IMG/VR virus record: IMGVR_UViG_3300030060_000377
Span: 954 to 22,460 of that record
DNA length: 21,507 bases
Source of the DNA: a virus
Reading direction: 5' to 3' (one strand)
Below the pieces are notes generated by a model. It saw nothing but the letters and a program-made list of their open reading frames with translations. It had not been told where the DNA came from and searched no databases. The position numbers and the translations under genes are program-made. Within the stretch, counting starts at the first letter, position 1, and each line of letters begins with the position of its first letter. Positions 14,593 through 21,507 of the stretch are shown piece by piece.

Positions 14593-16083
14593 GTGGAAAG
14601 ATTCAAAGTAATATTTGAAGGCTTAGACGTGGCTTATGGTCAGCACCAACCTAGCGGTTCGCGTGCTGACGGTAAGCAAGAGGGCAAATCATATATTGTA
14701 AAACAAGAAGTAAATGATGATTTATGGAATAATCATCTAGCTGGCAATGGTCCATCGTTAGGTATTATTCCTATAAAAGCAGACAATACAGTTAAATGGG
14801 GGTGCATAGATATAGACACGTATCCCATAGATTACAAAAAAATAATAAATAGTATTAGAAATTTAAAATTACCGTTAGTGCCATGCAGATCCAAAAGTGG
14901 AGGCATGCATTTGTTTATGTTTTTTAAAAACCCAGTGTCCGCAAGACTAGCCAGAGAGAAGCTACGAGAGGTTGCATCTGGTTTAGGACATTCTTCTGTA
15001 GAAGTATTTCCCAAACAATCAACGATACTGATAGAGAAAGGAGACTTAGGTAATTTTTTAAATCTTCCTTATTATAATTCAAAAAGTACAACTAGATATG
15101 CTTACAAAGATGATGGAACGGCAGCAACATTGCCGGAGTTCTATTCTTTATATGATAAATATGTTGTAGAAGAAATAGACAAAGTTGCATTACAGATATC
15201 TAATGATGTCATACAAGATGGCCCTCCTTGTTTACAACAATTGTGCACGCAAGGATTTCCAGAAGGCACTCGTAACAATGGTTTGTTTAACATTGGTGTA
15301 TACTTACGTAAGTTTGATCCAGACAATTGGAAAACATTATTAGAAAAATACAATCAAGATTATATGACACCACCTTTATCAGCATCAGAGGTAGTAACAG
15401 TACAAAATCAATTAGAAAAAAAAGAATATAATTATAGATGTAAAGAACCACCCATTAGTTCTTACTGCAATGCAAAAGTTTGTAGAGGTAGAAAGTACGG
15501 TGTAGGTGGCAATGGTACATCGTTAGAGTTTAGCGCACTAACTAAATTAGAAACAGATCCACCTGTGTGGTTTTTAGATGTTGGTGACGCAAGAATGGAA
15601 TTACAAACAGAAGAGCTGCAGATACAAACTAAGTTTCAAAAGAAATGTATGAACAGTTTGAATCACATGCCTGCTCTTGTAAAACAGTCAGTATGGCAGG
15701 AAATAATTGAGAGATTGATGCAAAATCTTATCAAGATTCCTGTGTCTGATGATGGGTCATTGGCCGGTCAGTTTGAAGCTCACCTCCAGGAGTTTTGCAC
15801 TGATCGTGCCCAGGCTCTAAATCGTGACGAATTATTATTACGTAAACCATGGACAGAAGATGGTGTGACATGGTTTAGACTTAAAGATCTACAAGATTAT
15901 CTTACACGTAACAAGTTTACATATTTTAACACAGGTCAACTTGTGCAAGCATTACGACATCTAAAAGGTAAAAGTGAAAAGTATAATCTAAAAGGTAGAA
16001 CTGTTCGTGTGTGGGGTGTACCTGCATATCAACAACAAGATTCTGCATTTGACATAAAGGAGGTAGATGGTGCGCCGTTCTAA
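14593..16083 (+). CDS. AEP-superfamily primase with PriL-like cysteine region and C-terminal winged helix (496 aa)
   Basis: GTG 14593 is preceded by GGAGG. The AEP catalytic domain (~1-190) shows motif I WGCIDIDTY (Asp73, Asp75), motif II KSGGMHLFM (102-106, His106), and a VEVFPKQ strand (136-142) probably bearing the third motif. Residues 210-303 contain PPCLQQLC, GFPEGTRNNGLFNIGVYLRK, YRCKEPPISSYCNAKVC and RKYG. Cys213, 282, 292 and 297 have the order expected of a PriL-CTD 4Fe-4S primase region. The C-terminus (~405-475; RDELLLRKPW, WFRLKDLQDYL, LRHLKGK, RVWGVP) resembles a winged helix. The protein should make primers for the family A polymerase. It ends VDGAPF, echoing the SSB tail. No helicase domain is fused. 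Confidence 0.85.
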   Translation: MERFKVIFEGLDVAYGQHQPSGSRADGKQEGKSYIVKQEVNDDLWNNHLAGNGPSLGIIPIKADNTVKWGCIDIDTYPIDYKKIINSIRNLKLPLVPCRSKSGGMHLFMFFKNPVSARLAREKLREVASGLGHSSVEVFPKQSTILIEKGDLGNFLNLPYYNSKSTTRYAYKDDGTAATLPEFYSLYDKYVVEEIDKVALQISNDVIQDGPPCLQQLCTQGFPEGTRNNGLFNIGVYLRKFDPDNWKTLLEKYNQDYMTPPLSASEVVTVQNQLEKKEYNYRCKEPPISSYCNAKVCRGRKYGVGGNGTSLEFSALTKLETDPPVWFLDVGDARMELQTEELQIQTKFQKKCMNSLNHMPALVKQSVWQEIIERLMQNLIKIPVSDDGSLAGQFEAHLQEFCTDRAQALNRDELLLRKPWTEDGVTWFRLKDLQDYLTRNKFTYFNTGQLVQALRHLKGKSEKYNLKGRTVRVWGVPAYQQQDSAFDIKEVDGAPF

Positions 16084-16372
16084 ATTACCCAAAATAAAGA
16101 AAGGAATGTGGGCAGAACAATTAGCTGTGTTACATCTTTTAAACCAAGGATATTTTGTATTTAAAAATTTATATGGCGTTGGCCCTGCTGATCTTATAGC
16201 AATAAATGAAAAAGGCGCTGTAGAAATATATGATGTAAAAAGTGAAAGTTATCGTACAACATGGAGACCTGGCACACGTATATGTAGAAAATTAACACAA
16301 GAACAAAAGAAACTAAAGATGAAGTTTATTTTTGTAGAAAGAGATGGAACATGCAAAGTAAGACAAAGATAA
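16067..16372 (+). CDS. PD-(D/E)XK nuclease, Holliday-junction-resolvase-like (101 aa)
   Basis: The start is ATG 16067 or the adjacent GTG 16070; consensus AAAGGAGG lies at 16056-16063, and the spacing slightly favours the GTG. The gene overlaps the primase end by 17 bases. Motifs: helix WAEQLAVLHLLNQGYFVFKN with the early Glu, GVGPADLIAINEKG with the first catalytic Asp, and EIYDVKSES with the D-x-K pair. This minimal nuclease core resembles archaeal Hjc and related phage resolvases, which cut branched DNA. It may resolve replication or recombination intermediates before packaging. A Mrr- or VRR-like nuclease is the alternative. The fold is well supported; substrate specificity is inferred. 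Confidence 0.75.
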   Translation: MVRRSKLPKIKKGMWAEQLAVLHLLNQGYFVFKNLYGVGPADLIAINEKGAVEIYDVKSESYRTTWRPGTRICRKLTQEQKKLKMKFIFVERDGTCKVRQR

Positions 16373-17856
16373 TATTAGGTCCTCCTGGCACAGGTAAGAC
16401 ACACAATTTATTAAATTTGGTAGAACAAGAATTAGCAAAAGGCACTGCACCTGACCGCATAGCGTTTGTTGCATTTACCAAGAAAGCGGCAACCGAGGCT
16501 CGTGACCGGGCAATGAAGAAATTTAATTTAGAAGAACAACATCTACCATATTTTAGAACGTTACATTCATTTGCTTTTAATCAATTAGGATTAACAAAGT
16601 CAGAGGTAATGTCACGTGATAACTATAAAGAGTTTGCACAAACATTTGGCATGGATTTAGGATCTGTTGCTGATGGCACAGACTCTGGTGGTGTAGTGAC
16701 AACAGATAATATTTTAATTAATGAAATAAATTTAGCACGAATGAAGTGTATGGATTTAGAACATCATTATAATGAATCTAATTTACAAGATATGTCTTGG
16801 CATTCATTATTACGTGCACAAAGATCATTAGAAGAATTTAAAAAGAAAAAAGAAGTATTTGATTTTACCGATATGATTGAATTGTATTTGGATTCTGGTC
16901 CAACACCAAAATTAGAAGTGGTATTTGTAGATGAAGCACAAGATTTGTGTAAATTACAATGGCGTATGATAAATAAGATAACAGAGAATGCAAGACAAGT
17001 TTACATAAGTGGTGACGATGACCAAGCTATATACAACTGGGCTGGAGCAGATGTTAGATATTTTATACAATTACCAGGTGAAGTAGAAACACTAAAACAG
17101 TCTTTTAGGTGTTCTCGTGTTATTCAAAATTTATCAGGTAGAATAATAAGTAGAGTTAAATTAAGAAGAAACAAACAATGGAGAGGCACAGAGAGAGCTG
17201 GATTAGTGCAATACCATTCTTACCCAGATAGTGTCAATTTAAGAGATCCAGGTAGTTGGCTTGTAATGGCTAGGACTAATTATATGCTTGATGAGATAGA
17301 ACGTGACATACGATTACAAGGCATGTTGTATAAAAGAAATAATAAATTACCTATATCTGCAAAATTATTAAATGCTGTTGAGGCATGGAAAAAATTAAAT
17401 GGTGGTGAAATTGTACCTTTGGCAGACATAAGAGACATATATTCATATATGTCTAGTCAAATAGGAATTGAGAGAGGTCACAAAAATCTTAAGATGGCTG
17501 ACAAAGAACAATATGAATTAGAAGAACTTGTTATGCACCATGGATTATTAATGGGTGGCAGACCATGGGATGTAGCATTTGATAAAGTTGGCAATAGAGA
17601 TAAAGAATATTTACGTGCCATAGAAGTTAGAGGTACGATATCAAAAGATCCTAAAATAAATATAAGCACTATACATGGTGCAAAAGGTGGAGAAGCAGAC
17701 AATGTTATGTTGCTCACAGATCTATCTAAAAAATCACAAGAAGCTATGGAAAGAGATTCGGACGACGAATGCCGTGTGTTTTATGTAGGAGCAACACGCG
17801 CAAAAGAAAATCTACATATAATACAACCACAACGAGATGGAGGGTTTATAATATGA
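16351..17856 (+). CDS. UvrD/PcrA-like SF1A DNA helicase (501 aa)
   Basis: ATG 16351 overlaps the nuclease gene by 22 bases. All SF1 motifs are present: I GPPGTGKT (10-17), Ia AFTKKAATEARDRA (41-54), Ib FRTLHSFAF, II FVDEAQD (192-198), III SGDDDQAIYNWAGA (220-233), IV LKQSFRCS, V TIHGAKGGEADNV (440-452), VI VFYVGATRAKENL (476-488). At 501 aa it is shorter than bacterial UvrD/PcrA (~700) with reduced 1B/2B regions, as in many phage versions. SF1A enzymes unwind DNA 3' to 5'. Here it may act in replication restart, recombination, or as the replicative helicase, since no DnaB-like gene is visible. The stop overlaps the next start (ATGA). Confidence 0.92.
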   Translation: MQSKTKIILGPPGTGKTHNLLNLVEQELAKGTAPDRIAFVAFTKKAATEARDRAMKKFNLEEQHLPYFRTLHSFAFNQLGLTKSEVMSRDNYKEFAQTFGMDLGSVADGTDSGGVVTTDNILINEINLARMKCMDLEHHYNESNLQDMSWHSLLRAQRSLEEFKKKKEVFDFTDMIELYLDSGPTPKLEVVFVDEAQDLCKLQWRMINKITENARQVYISGDDDQAIYNWAGADVRYFIQLPGEVETLKQSFRCSRVIQNLSGRIISRVKLRRNKQWRGTERAGLVQYHSYPDSVNLRDPGSWLVMARTNYMLDEIERDIRLQGMLYKRNNKLPISAKLLNAVEAWKKLNGGEIVPLADIRDIYSYMSSQIGIERGHKNLKMADKEQYELEELVMHHGLLMGGRPWDVAFDKVGNRDKEYLRAIEVRGTISKDPKINISTIHGAKGGEADNVMLLTDLSKKSQEAMERDSDDECRVFYVGATRAKENLHIIQPQRDGGFII

Positions 17857-18146
17857 CCAAAGAAGAAATACTAGAAGAGGCTAGTAGGTTAGTAGCTAAA
17901 GATAGAAATCTATCACATGGCGATGCATTTAGTAATCATGCAGAGATAGCAGAATATTGGAATATTTTTTTAGATAAAAAATTACAACCAATGGCTAGTA
18001 TTACTGCAGATGACGTTGCTTTGATGATGATATTGTTAAAGATATCTAGAAACAATCAAGGTAGAAAAATAAACATGGATAATTTTGTCGACATGGCAGG
18101 TTATGCAGCAATAGCAGGAGAGATAATTGACTCAGGATCTATATAA
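17853..18146 (+). CDS. DUF6378-like small phage protein (97 aa)
   Basis: I start at ATG 17853, overlapping the helicase stop (ATGA). The open frame reaches back to 17769, but that part only shadows the helicase C-terminus. The sequence shows the pattern I associate with DUF6378: SHGDAFSNHAEIAEYWNIFL, ITADDVALMMILLKISRNNQG, NMDNFVDMAGYAAIAGEII. It is all-helical with conserved His, Asp and Lys/Arg, somewhat reminiscent of MazG-type helical nucleotide hydrolases but without a clear ExxE...ExxD site. It overlaps the polymerase gene by 20 bases. A link to nucleotide or DNA metabolism is suggested only by location. Confidence 0.75.
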   Translation: MTKEEILEEASRLVAKDRNLSHGDAFSNHAEIAEYWNIFLDKKLQPMASITADDVALMMILLKISRNNQGRKINMDNFVDMAGYAAIAGEIIDSGSI

Positions 18147-19971
18147 AACAGTAACATCACATTGGGTTGCACCTACAGAGTTTCCAGATATTGAGGGACG
18201 TGTAGCAATTGACTTAGAAACATGTGATCCGGATTTAATAAAACATGGACCAGGTTGGCCAACGATGAGAGGTAAGGTGATTGGAATAGCTATAGCCACT
18301 GCGTCCTTTAAAGCTTATTACCCTATTGCCCATGAGGGTGGTGGTAATATGGTGCAACATAAAGTTGTAAGTTACATAAAATCTATTTGTAATAATGACA
18401 AAATAGAAAAAATATTTCACAATGCACAGTATGACATAGGTTGGCTGTGGACACTTGGAATAGAAGTAAAAGGCAGAATACACGACACAATGGTAGCTGC
18501 TGCGTTAATAGATGAGAATAGATATTCGTATACATTAAATAGTATTGTGCACGAATATCTTGGTGAGTTTAAGAACGAGCAAAAGTTGAAAGAAGCAGCA
18601 GAAGCATTTGGTGTAAATCCAAAATCAGAAATGTATAAATTACCTGCAGAGTTTGTTGGTGAATATGCAGAGGCTGATGCTGATCTTACATATAAATTAC
18701 ATGAAAAACTTACATGGGAGATTGTAAAAGATAATCTTACTACGGTGTATGATGTAGAGTGTAAATTGATAAATGTAATATTTCATATGACAAGACGCGG
18801 TGTTAGATTTGACACAGTTAAATGTGACATTTTAAATGATAAATTTAAGAATAAAGAAAAAAAATTAATGAAACGTATAAAAGATTTAACAAATCTTAAT
18901 GTAGAAATATGGGCAGCAGCTTCTATTGCTAAAGCGTTTGATGCACTAAATTTACCGTACGAAAGAACGGAGAAGACTGATGCACCATCATTTACGAAAA
19001 TGTTTCTTACAGATCATCCACATGAATTACCAAGACTAATCATGCAAGCACGTGAATTAAATAAATTACGCGGCACGTTTTTGTATGGTTTGATGAACTA
19101 TGCAGACAATGGGAGGATACATGCACATATTAATCAAATTAGGTCTGACAGTGGTGGCACTGTGTCTGGCCGTTTTTCTTATAATCATCCTAACTTACAG
19201 CAAGTACCCAGCCGTGGTCAGTTTGCGAAAGATGTTAGGAAATTATTCATTCCTGAAATGGGTGAATATTGGCTCAAAGCAGATTACTCGCAACAAGAAC
19301 CAAGGTTACTTACTCATTGGGCCTGCCTCGTCGAACAGCCAGGTGCTAGGGAAGTACAGGAAGCATATCATAAAAAAGACCTCGATTTTCACCAACAAAC
19401 GGCCGATATGGCAGGTTGTGAAAGACGTCTTGCGAAGACTATTGGGTTAGGTGTAATGTATGGCATGGGTTATAACAAACTAGCACGTGAGTTAGATCTA
19501 GAGCCACAAGAAGCAAAAGAAATGCTTACAGACTTCCGTAAACGTGTACCTTTTATGCAAGGTATGCTTGAAGCAGTGATGAATCGCGCTAATTCTAAAG
19601 GTATAATTAGAACTTTATTAGGTCGTAAATGTAGATTTGATTTGTGGGAACCTACACAATGGGGTGTACACAAACCACTACCATTAAATCAAGCGAAGGT
19701 AGAGTATGGTGAAGCTATAAAAAGATATGGCACATACAAAGCTCTTAACAGATTGATTCAAGGATCAGCTGCAGATCAAACAAAGAAAGCGATGGTAGAT
19801 GTGTATGAACAATTAGGTGTTACACCACTAATACAAGTACATGATGAACTTGATTGTTCTGTTAAAGATGAGAAACAGGCAAATCAAATAAAAGAAGTTA
19901 TGGAGACTTGTGTAAAATTAGAAGTGCCATCAAAAGTAGATGTAGACCTAGGAGAAAGTTGGGGACAATGA
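18127..19971 (+). CDS. polA: Family A DNA polymerase with 3'-5' exonuclease domain, Leu762 type (614 aa)
   Basis: The start is TTG 18127 with AGGAGAG at 18116-18122. The exonuclease domain is intact: ExoI AIDLET (Asp29, Glu31), ExoII HNAQYD (Asn99...Asp103), ExoIII YAEAD (Tyr180...Asp184). The polymerase domain has motif A KADYSQQEPR (Asp386, Glu391), motif B RRLAKTIGLGVMYG (Arg434, Lys437, Tyr445) and motif C VHDE (571-574, Asp573). Aligning motif B with E. coli Pol I puts Leu441 at position F762. There is no 5'-3' exonuclease domain, as in other phage Pol I-type replicases. It is very probably the phage replicative polymerase, working with the adjacent primase, SSB and helicases. Confidence 0.95.
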   Translation: MTQDLYKTVTSHWVAPTEFPDIEGRVAIDLETCDPDLIKHGPGWPTMRGKVIGIAIATASFKAYYPIAHEGGGNMVQHKVVSYIKSICNNDKIEKIFHNAQYDIGWLWTLGIEVKGRIHDTMVAAALIDENRYSYTLNSIVHEYLGEFKNEQKLKEAAEAFGVNPKSEMYKLPAEFVGEYAEADADLTYKLHEKLTWEIVKDNLTTVYDVECKLINVIFHMTRRGVRFDTVKCDILNDKFKNKEKKLMKRIKDLTNLNVEIWAAASIAKAFDALNLPYERTEKTDAPSFTKMFLTDHPHELPRLIMQARELNKLRGTFLYGLMNYADNGRIHAHINQIRSDSGGTVSGRFSYNHPNLQQVPSRGQFAKDVRKLFIPEMGEYWLKADYSQQEPRLLTHWACLVEQPGAREVQEAYHKKDLDFHQQTADMAGCERRLAKTIGLGVMYGMGYNKLARELDLEPQEAKEMLTDFRKRVPFMQGMLEAVMNRANSKGIIRTLLGRKCRFDLWEPTQWGVHKPLPLNQAKVEYGEAIKRYGTYKALNRLIQGSAADQTKKAMVDVYEQLGVTPLIQVHDELDCSVKDEKQANQIKEVMETCVKLEVPSKVDVDLGESWGQ

Positions 19972-20489
19972 GTTGGATATGTAAAACATTACTTGTTTGT
20001 TTGGCATTTAATCCTGTCATGGATTACACAAATAATGATGAATTTGTAGAACAGGTGCAAGCATGTGCATTGCATCTTAATTCTATGCACGCGGAACAAG
20101 ACCGGGTGCCAGTTAATCTAATTGTTGCACAGGCAGTGCATGAATCTAATTGGGGTAAGTCTAGATTTGCACGAGAAGCAAACAACCTCCTTGGGATACG
20201 CACGTTTGACCCAGGTGATGATCAACTAAAGCCGCTAGATAATCCTAATGCGACGTGGGGGCTTAGGATCTTTGAGACAAAGTGCGAATCCATTGCATAT
20301 TATATTGATTTATTAAATCACAATCATCATTATTATAAGTTTAGGAGTGAGCGAATAAGCCAGCATTTTAGCGATGAAATTGATTTAGAACGATTAGCTA
20401 AGACCCTTGCAATATATGCTGAAGATGTATATTATACGCAAAAAATCATCAGAACAATTAAAGAACTAGAGGCCTATGACAGAGACTAA
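19968..20489 (+). CDS. Bax/GH73-like glucosaminidase, second peptidoglycan hydrolase (173 aa)
   Basis: ATG 19968 overlaps the polymerase stop (ATGA); GGAGAAAG lies at 19951-19958. After a short hydrophobic N-terminus (ICKTLLVCLAFNPV, ~4-17), which may be a weak export signal, residues 47-130 match Bax/FlgJ-type endo-beta-N-acetylglucosaminidases: VPVNLIVAQAVHESNWGKSRFAREANNLLGI with catalytic Glu59, LRIFETKCESIAYYIDLLN, and HHYYKFRSERI. The family hydrolyses GlcNAc-MurNAc bonds in peptidoglycan. It lies downstream of the replication genes, far from the lysis cassette, so it might act at a different stage: late lysis support, envelope weakening, or as a virion enzyme. The reaction is well supported; the timing is inferred. 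Confidence 0.85.
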   Translation: MSWICKTLLVCLAFNPVMDYTNNDEFVEQVQACALHLNSMHAEQDRVPVNLIVAQAVHESNWGKSRFAREANNLLGIRTFDPGDDQLKPLDNPNATWGLRIFETKCESIAYYIDLLNHNHHYYKFRSERISQHFSDEIDLERLAKTLAIYAEDVYYTQKIIRTIKELEAYDRD

Positions 20490-21507
20490 GAAACCCGGGT
20501 ACCGAGATCAAGGAAAAGCCAGAAGTGGTAATGTAAAGAATAATTTTGCAATTAATCCAGAACAAATGGAATTTGAAAGACGAAAAGTTCTTGAGCAAAT
20601 GTCTACAAAGGTTGATCAAAAAAAATTAAATAACATGGCTGCAGTTGCAGCTACGGTAGAGCCTAAATATTTTAAAACAACTAATTTACTTAAAAACGGT
20701 AACCCAGCAGAATATGACAGCACAGAAGGTAAGGGAGAGCAAAGAGAACCTACCATGCGTGTATTGTCATTAGGAGCTGGCGTACAATCATCATGCCTAG
20801 CATTGATGGCGCAAGAAGGATTAACAAAGCATAAACCAGATTATATGATATTTGCTGATACAGGTTGGGAACCTAAATTTGTATATGAGCATGTAGAATA
20901 CCTTAGAAAAGCAATAACAATTTGTCCGCTGATTACTGTAGAGAGAGGAAACATCAGAGAAGACCTTATCAAAGCAGCGAACCCAATACCAGGGTCTAGA
21001 GAAGAGGAAAAATCATTTGCTGGACGTGTACCAAACCCTCCGCTGTTTGCTGCACGACAAGGTGGACGTGTGGGGATGCTTTATCGTCAGTGTACACATG
21101 ACTATAAAGTTATCCCTATACAGAAAAAAATTAGAGAATTACTTGGTGTAAAACCAAAACACAGGGTTCCTAAAGATATGATCGTAGAACAGTGGATAGG
21201 TATATCTACAGATGAAGCTATGCGTATGAAAAACGCTAGATTGCCATGGTTAACATCAAGATGGCCTTTAATAGAAATGAAAATGTCTCGTATGGATTGT
21301 CTTAATTGGTATAAGGATATAAAAAAACATCCTATGCCTGGTAAATCATCATGCATTGGTTGTCCTTATCACCACAATGATCAATGGAAAAACATGCAAA
21401 AAAATTACCCAGAAGATTTTGCAGACGCTGTGGAAGTAGATAATCTTATTAGAAATGGATTAAAAAATTCAGAAGCTAAATTGTATCTACATAAATCAGC
21501 TAAACCA
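20476..21507 (+). CDS. PP-loop PAPS-reductase/sulfotransferase-like protein, 3'-truncated by window
   Basis: ATG 20476 overlaps the glucosaminidase end by 14 bases; the frame is open to the window end (344 codons seen). Residues 94-344 are a PP-loop ATPase of the PAPS reductase-like family: SLGAGVQSS (98-106), FADTGWEPKFVYEHVEYL (126-143), LYRQCTHDYKVIPI (202-215), QWIGISTDEAMRMK (239-252), SSCIGCPYHHNDQW (291-304), and DAVEVDNLIR. Phage members are common but their substrate is unsettled; DNA or tRNA thiolation and nucleotide-sulfur chemistry have been considered. No dnd partner genes are visible. Residues 1-93 are a lysine-rich extension without a recognised domain; translation from the internal ATG 20755 would give the bare enzyme. 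Confidence 0.8.
   Translation, partial: MTETKKPGYRDQGKARSGNVKNNFAINPEQMEFERRKVLEQMSTKVDQKKLNNMAAVAATVEPKYFKTTNLLKNGNPAEYDSTEGKGEQREPTMRVLSLGAGVQSSCLALMAQEGLTKHKPDYMIFADTGWEPKFVYEHVEYLRKAITICPLITVERGNIREDLIKAANPIPGSREEEKSFAGRVPNPPLFAARQGGRVGMLYRQCTHDYKVIPIQKKIRELLGVKPKHRVPKDMIVEQWIGISTDEAMRMKNARLPWLTSRWPLIEMKMSRMDCLNWYKDIKKHPMPGKSSCIGCPYHHNDQWKNMQKNYPEDFADAVEVDNLIRNGLKNSEAKLYLHKSAKP

Noticed and set aside
10699-16372. A TOTE-like or other conflict system (AEP primase, SF2 helicase, nuclease together)
   Set aside because: The same genes form an ordinary phage replication module with SSB and family A polymerase, and lack the typical fused TOTE architecture.
17769-17852. N-terminal extension of the DUF6378-like gene from 17769
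   Set aside because: This stretch reads in another frame of the helicase motif VI region; the ATGA overlap at 17853 is the natural start.
19908-19967. Longer start of the glucosaminidase at 19908
   Set aside because: It would overlap the conserved polymerase C-terminus by about 60 bases; ATG 19968 has the usual ATGA overlap.
20476-21507. DndC-type DNA phosphorothioation system
   Set aside because: Only the PP-loop enzyme is visible; no dndB, dndD or dndE neighbours in the window, and the family is broader than DndC.
1-21507. tRNA genes, CRISPR arrays, insertion sequences, integrase or attachment sites
   Set aside because: I saw no cloverleaf, spaced repeats, transposase or recombinase motifs on either strand; a covariance-model scan would be needed to exclude small RNAs fully.

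Overview
The window is a segment of a tailed-phage genome, cut at both ends. It is AT-rich (about one third G+C by eye) and almost fully coding. Genes are packed with TAATG or ATGA stop/start overlaps, and no host metabolism, rRNA, tRNA, integrase or CRISPR array is visible. Base composition, the small conserved virion proteins and the gene order resemble podovirus-like marine phages from surface-ocean viromes, possibly infecting SAR11-type low-GC alphaproteobacteria. That host assignment is inference from family resemblance, not something the sequence proves.

Layout. (1) 1-9969, virion module, + strand: the C-terminus of a structural protein, three small proteins, two Gly-rich structural proteins, a GNAT acetyltransferase, a Gln-rich protein with a PYQD...YGGSR signature, and two very large proteins (827 and 1051 aa) that look like internal virion/ejection proteins. 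(2) 9966-10675, lysis cassette: a 67-aa one-TM protein (holin or inner-membrane spanin candidate) and a GH108-type endolysin. (3) 10699-19971, nucleic-acid module: MGME1/RecB-like exonuclease, SNF2-type helicase (the only minus-strand gene), a 101-aa conserved unknown, a coiled-coil protein, an SSB-like protein ending in EDVPF, an AEP primase with a PriL-like cysteine pattern, a PD-(D/E)XK nuclease, a UvrD/PcrA-like helicase, a DUF6378-like protein and a family A DNA polymerase with Leu at the position equivalent to E. coli Pol I F762. (4) 19968-end: a Bax/GH73-like glucosaminidase and a PP-loop PAPS-reductase-like protein truncated by the window end.

The nucleic-acid genes form a plausible set: primase, polymerase and SSB for synthesis, exonuclease and Hjc-like nuclease for host-DNA recycling or recombination, and two helicases of remodelling/repair type. 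No DnaB- or gp4-like replicative helicase and no phage RNA polymerase is seen in the window.

Regulation. Only four intergenic gaps exceed 20 nt, and each holds an extended -10 (TGnTATAnn). Two have a TTGAAA -35 at exactly 17 bp. In three gaps the motif is TGCTATA placed so close to the next start codon that transcripts from it would be nearly leaderless. The fourth gap holds overlapping divergent promoters whose two -10 hexamers form the arms of a near-perfect 20-bp palindrome. A separate feature is a pair of adjacent strong hairpins inside the 3' part of the 1051-aa gene. There is no gene-free stretch longer than about 40 bases.
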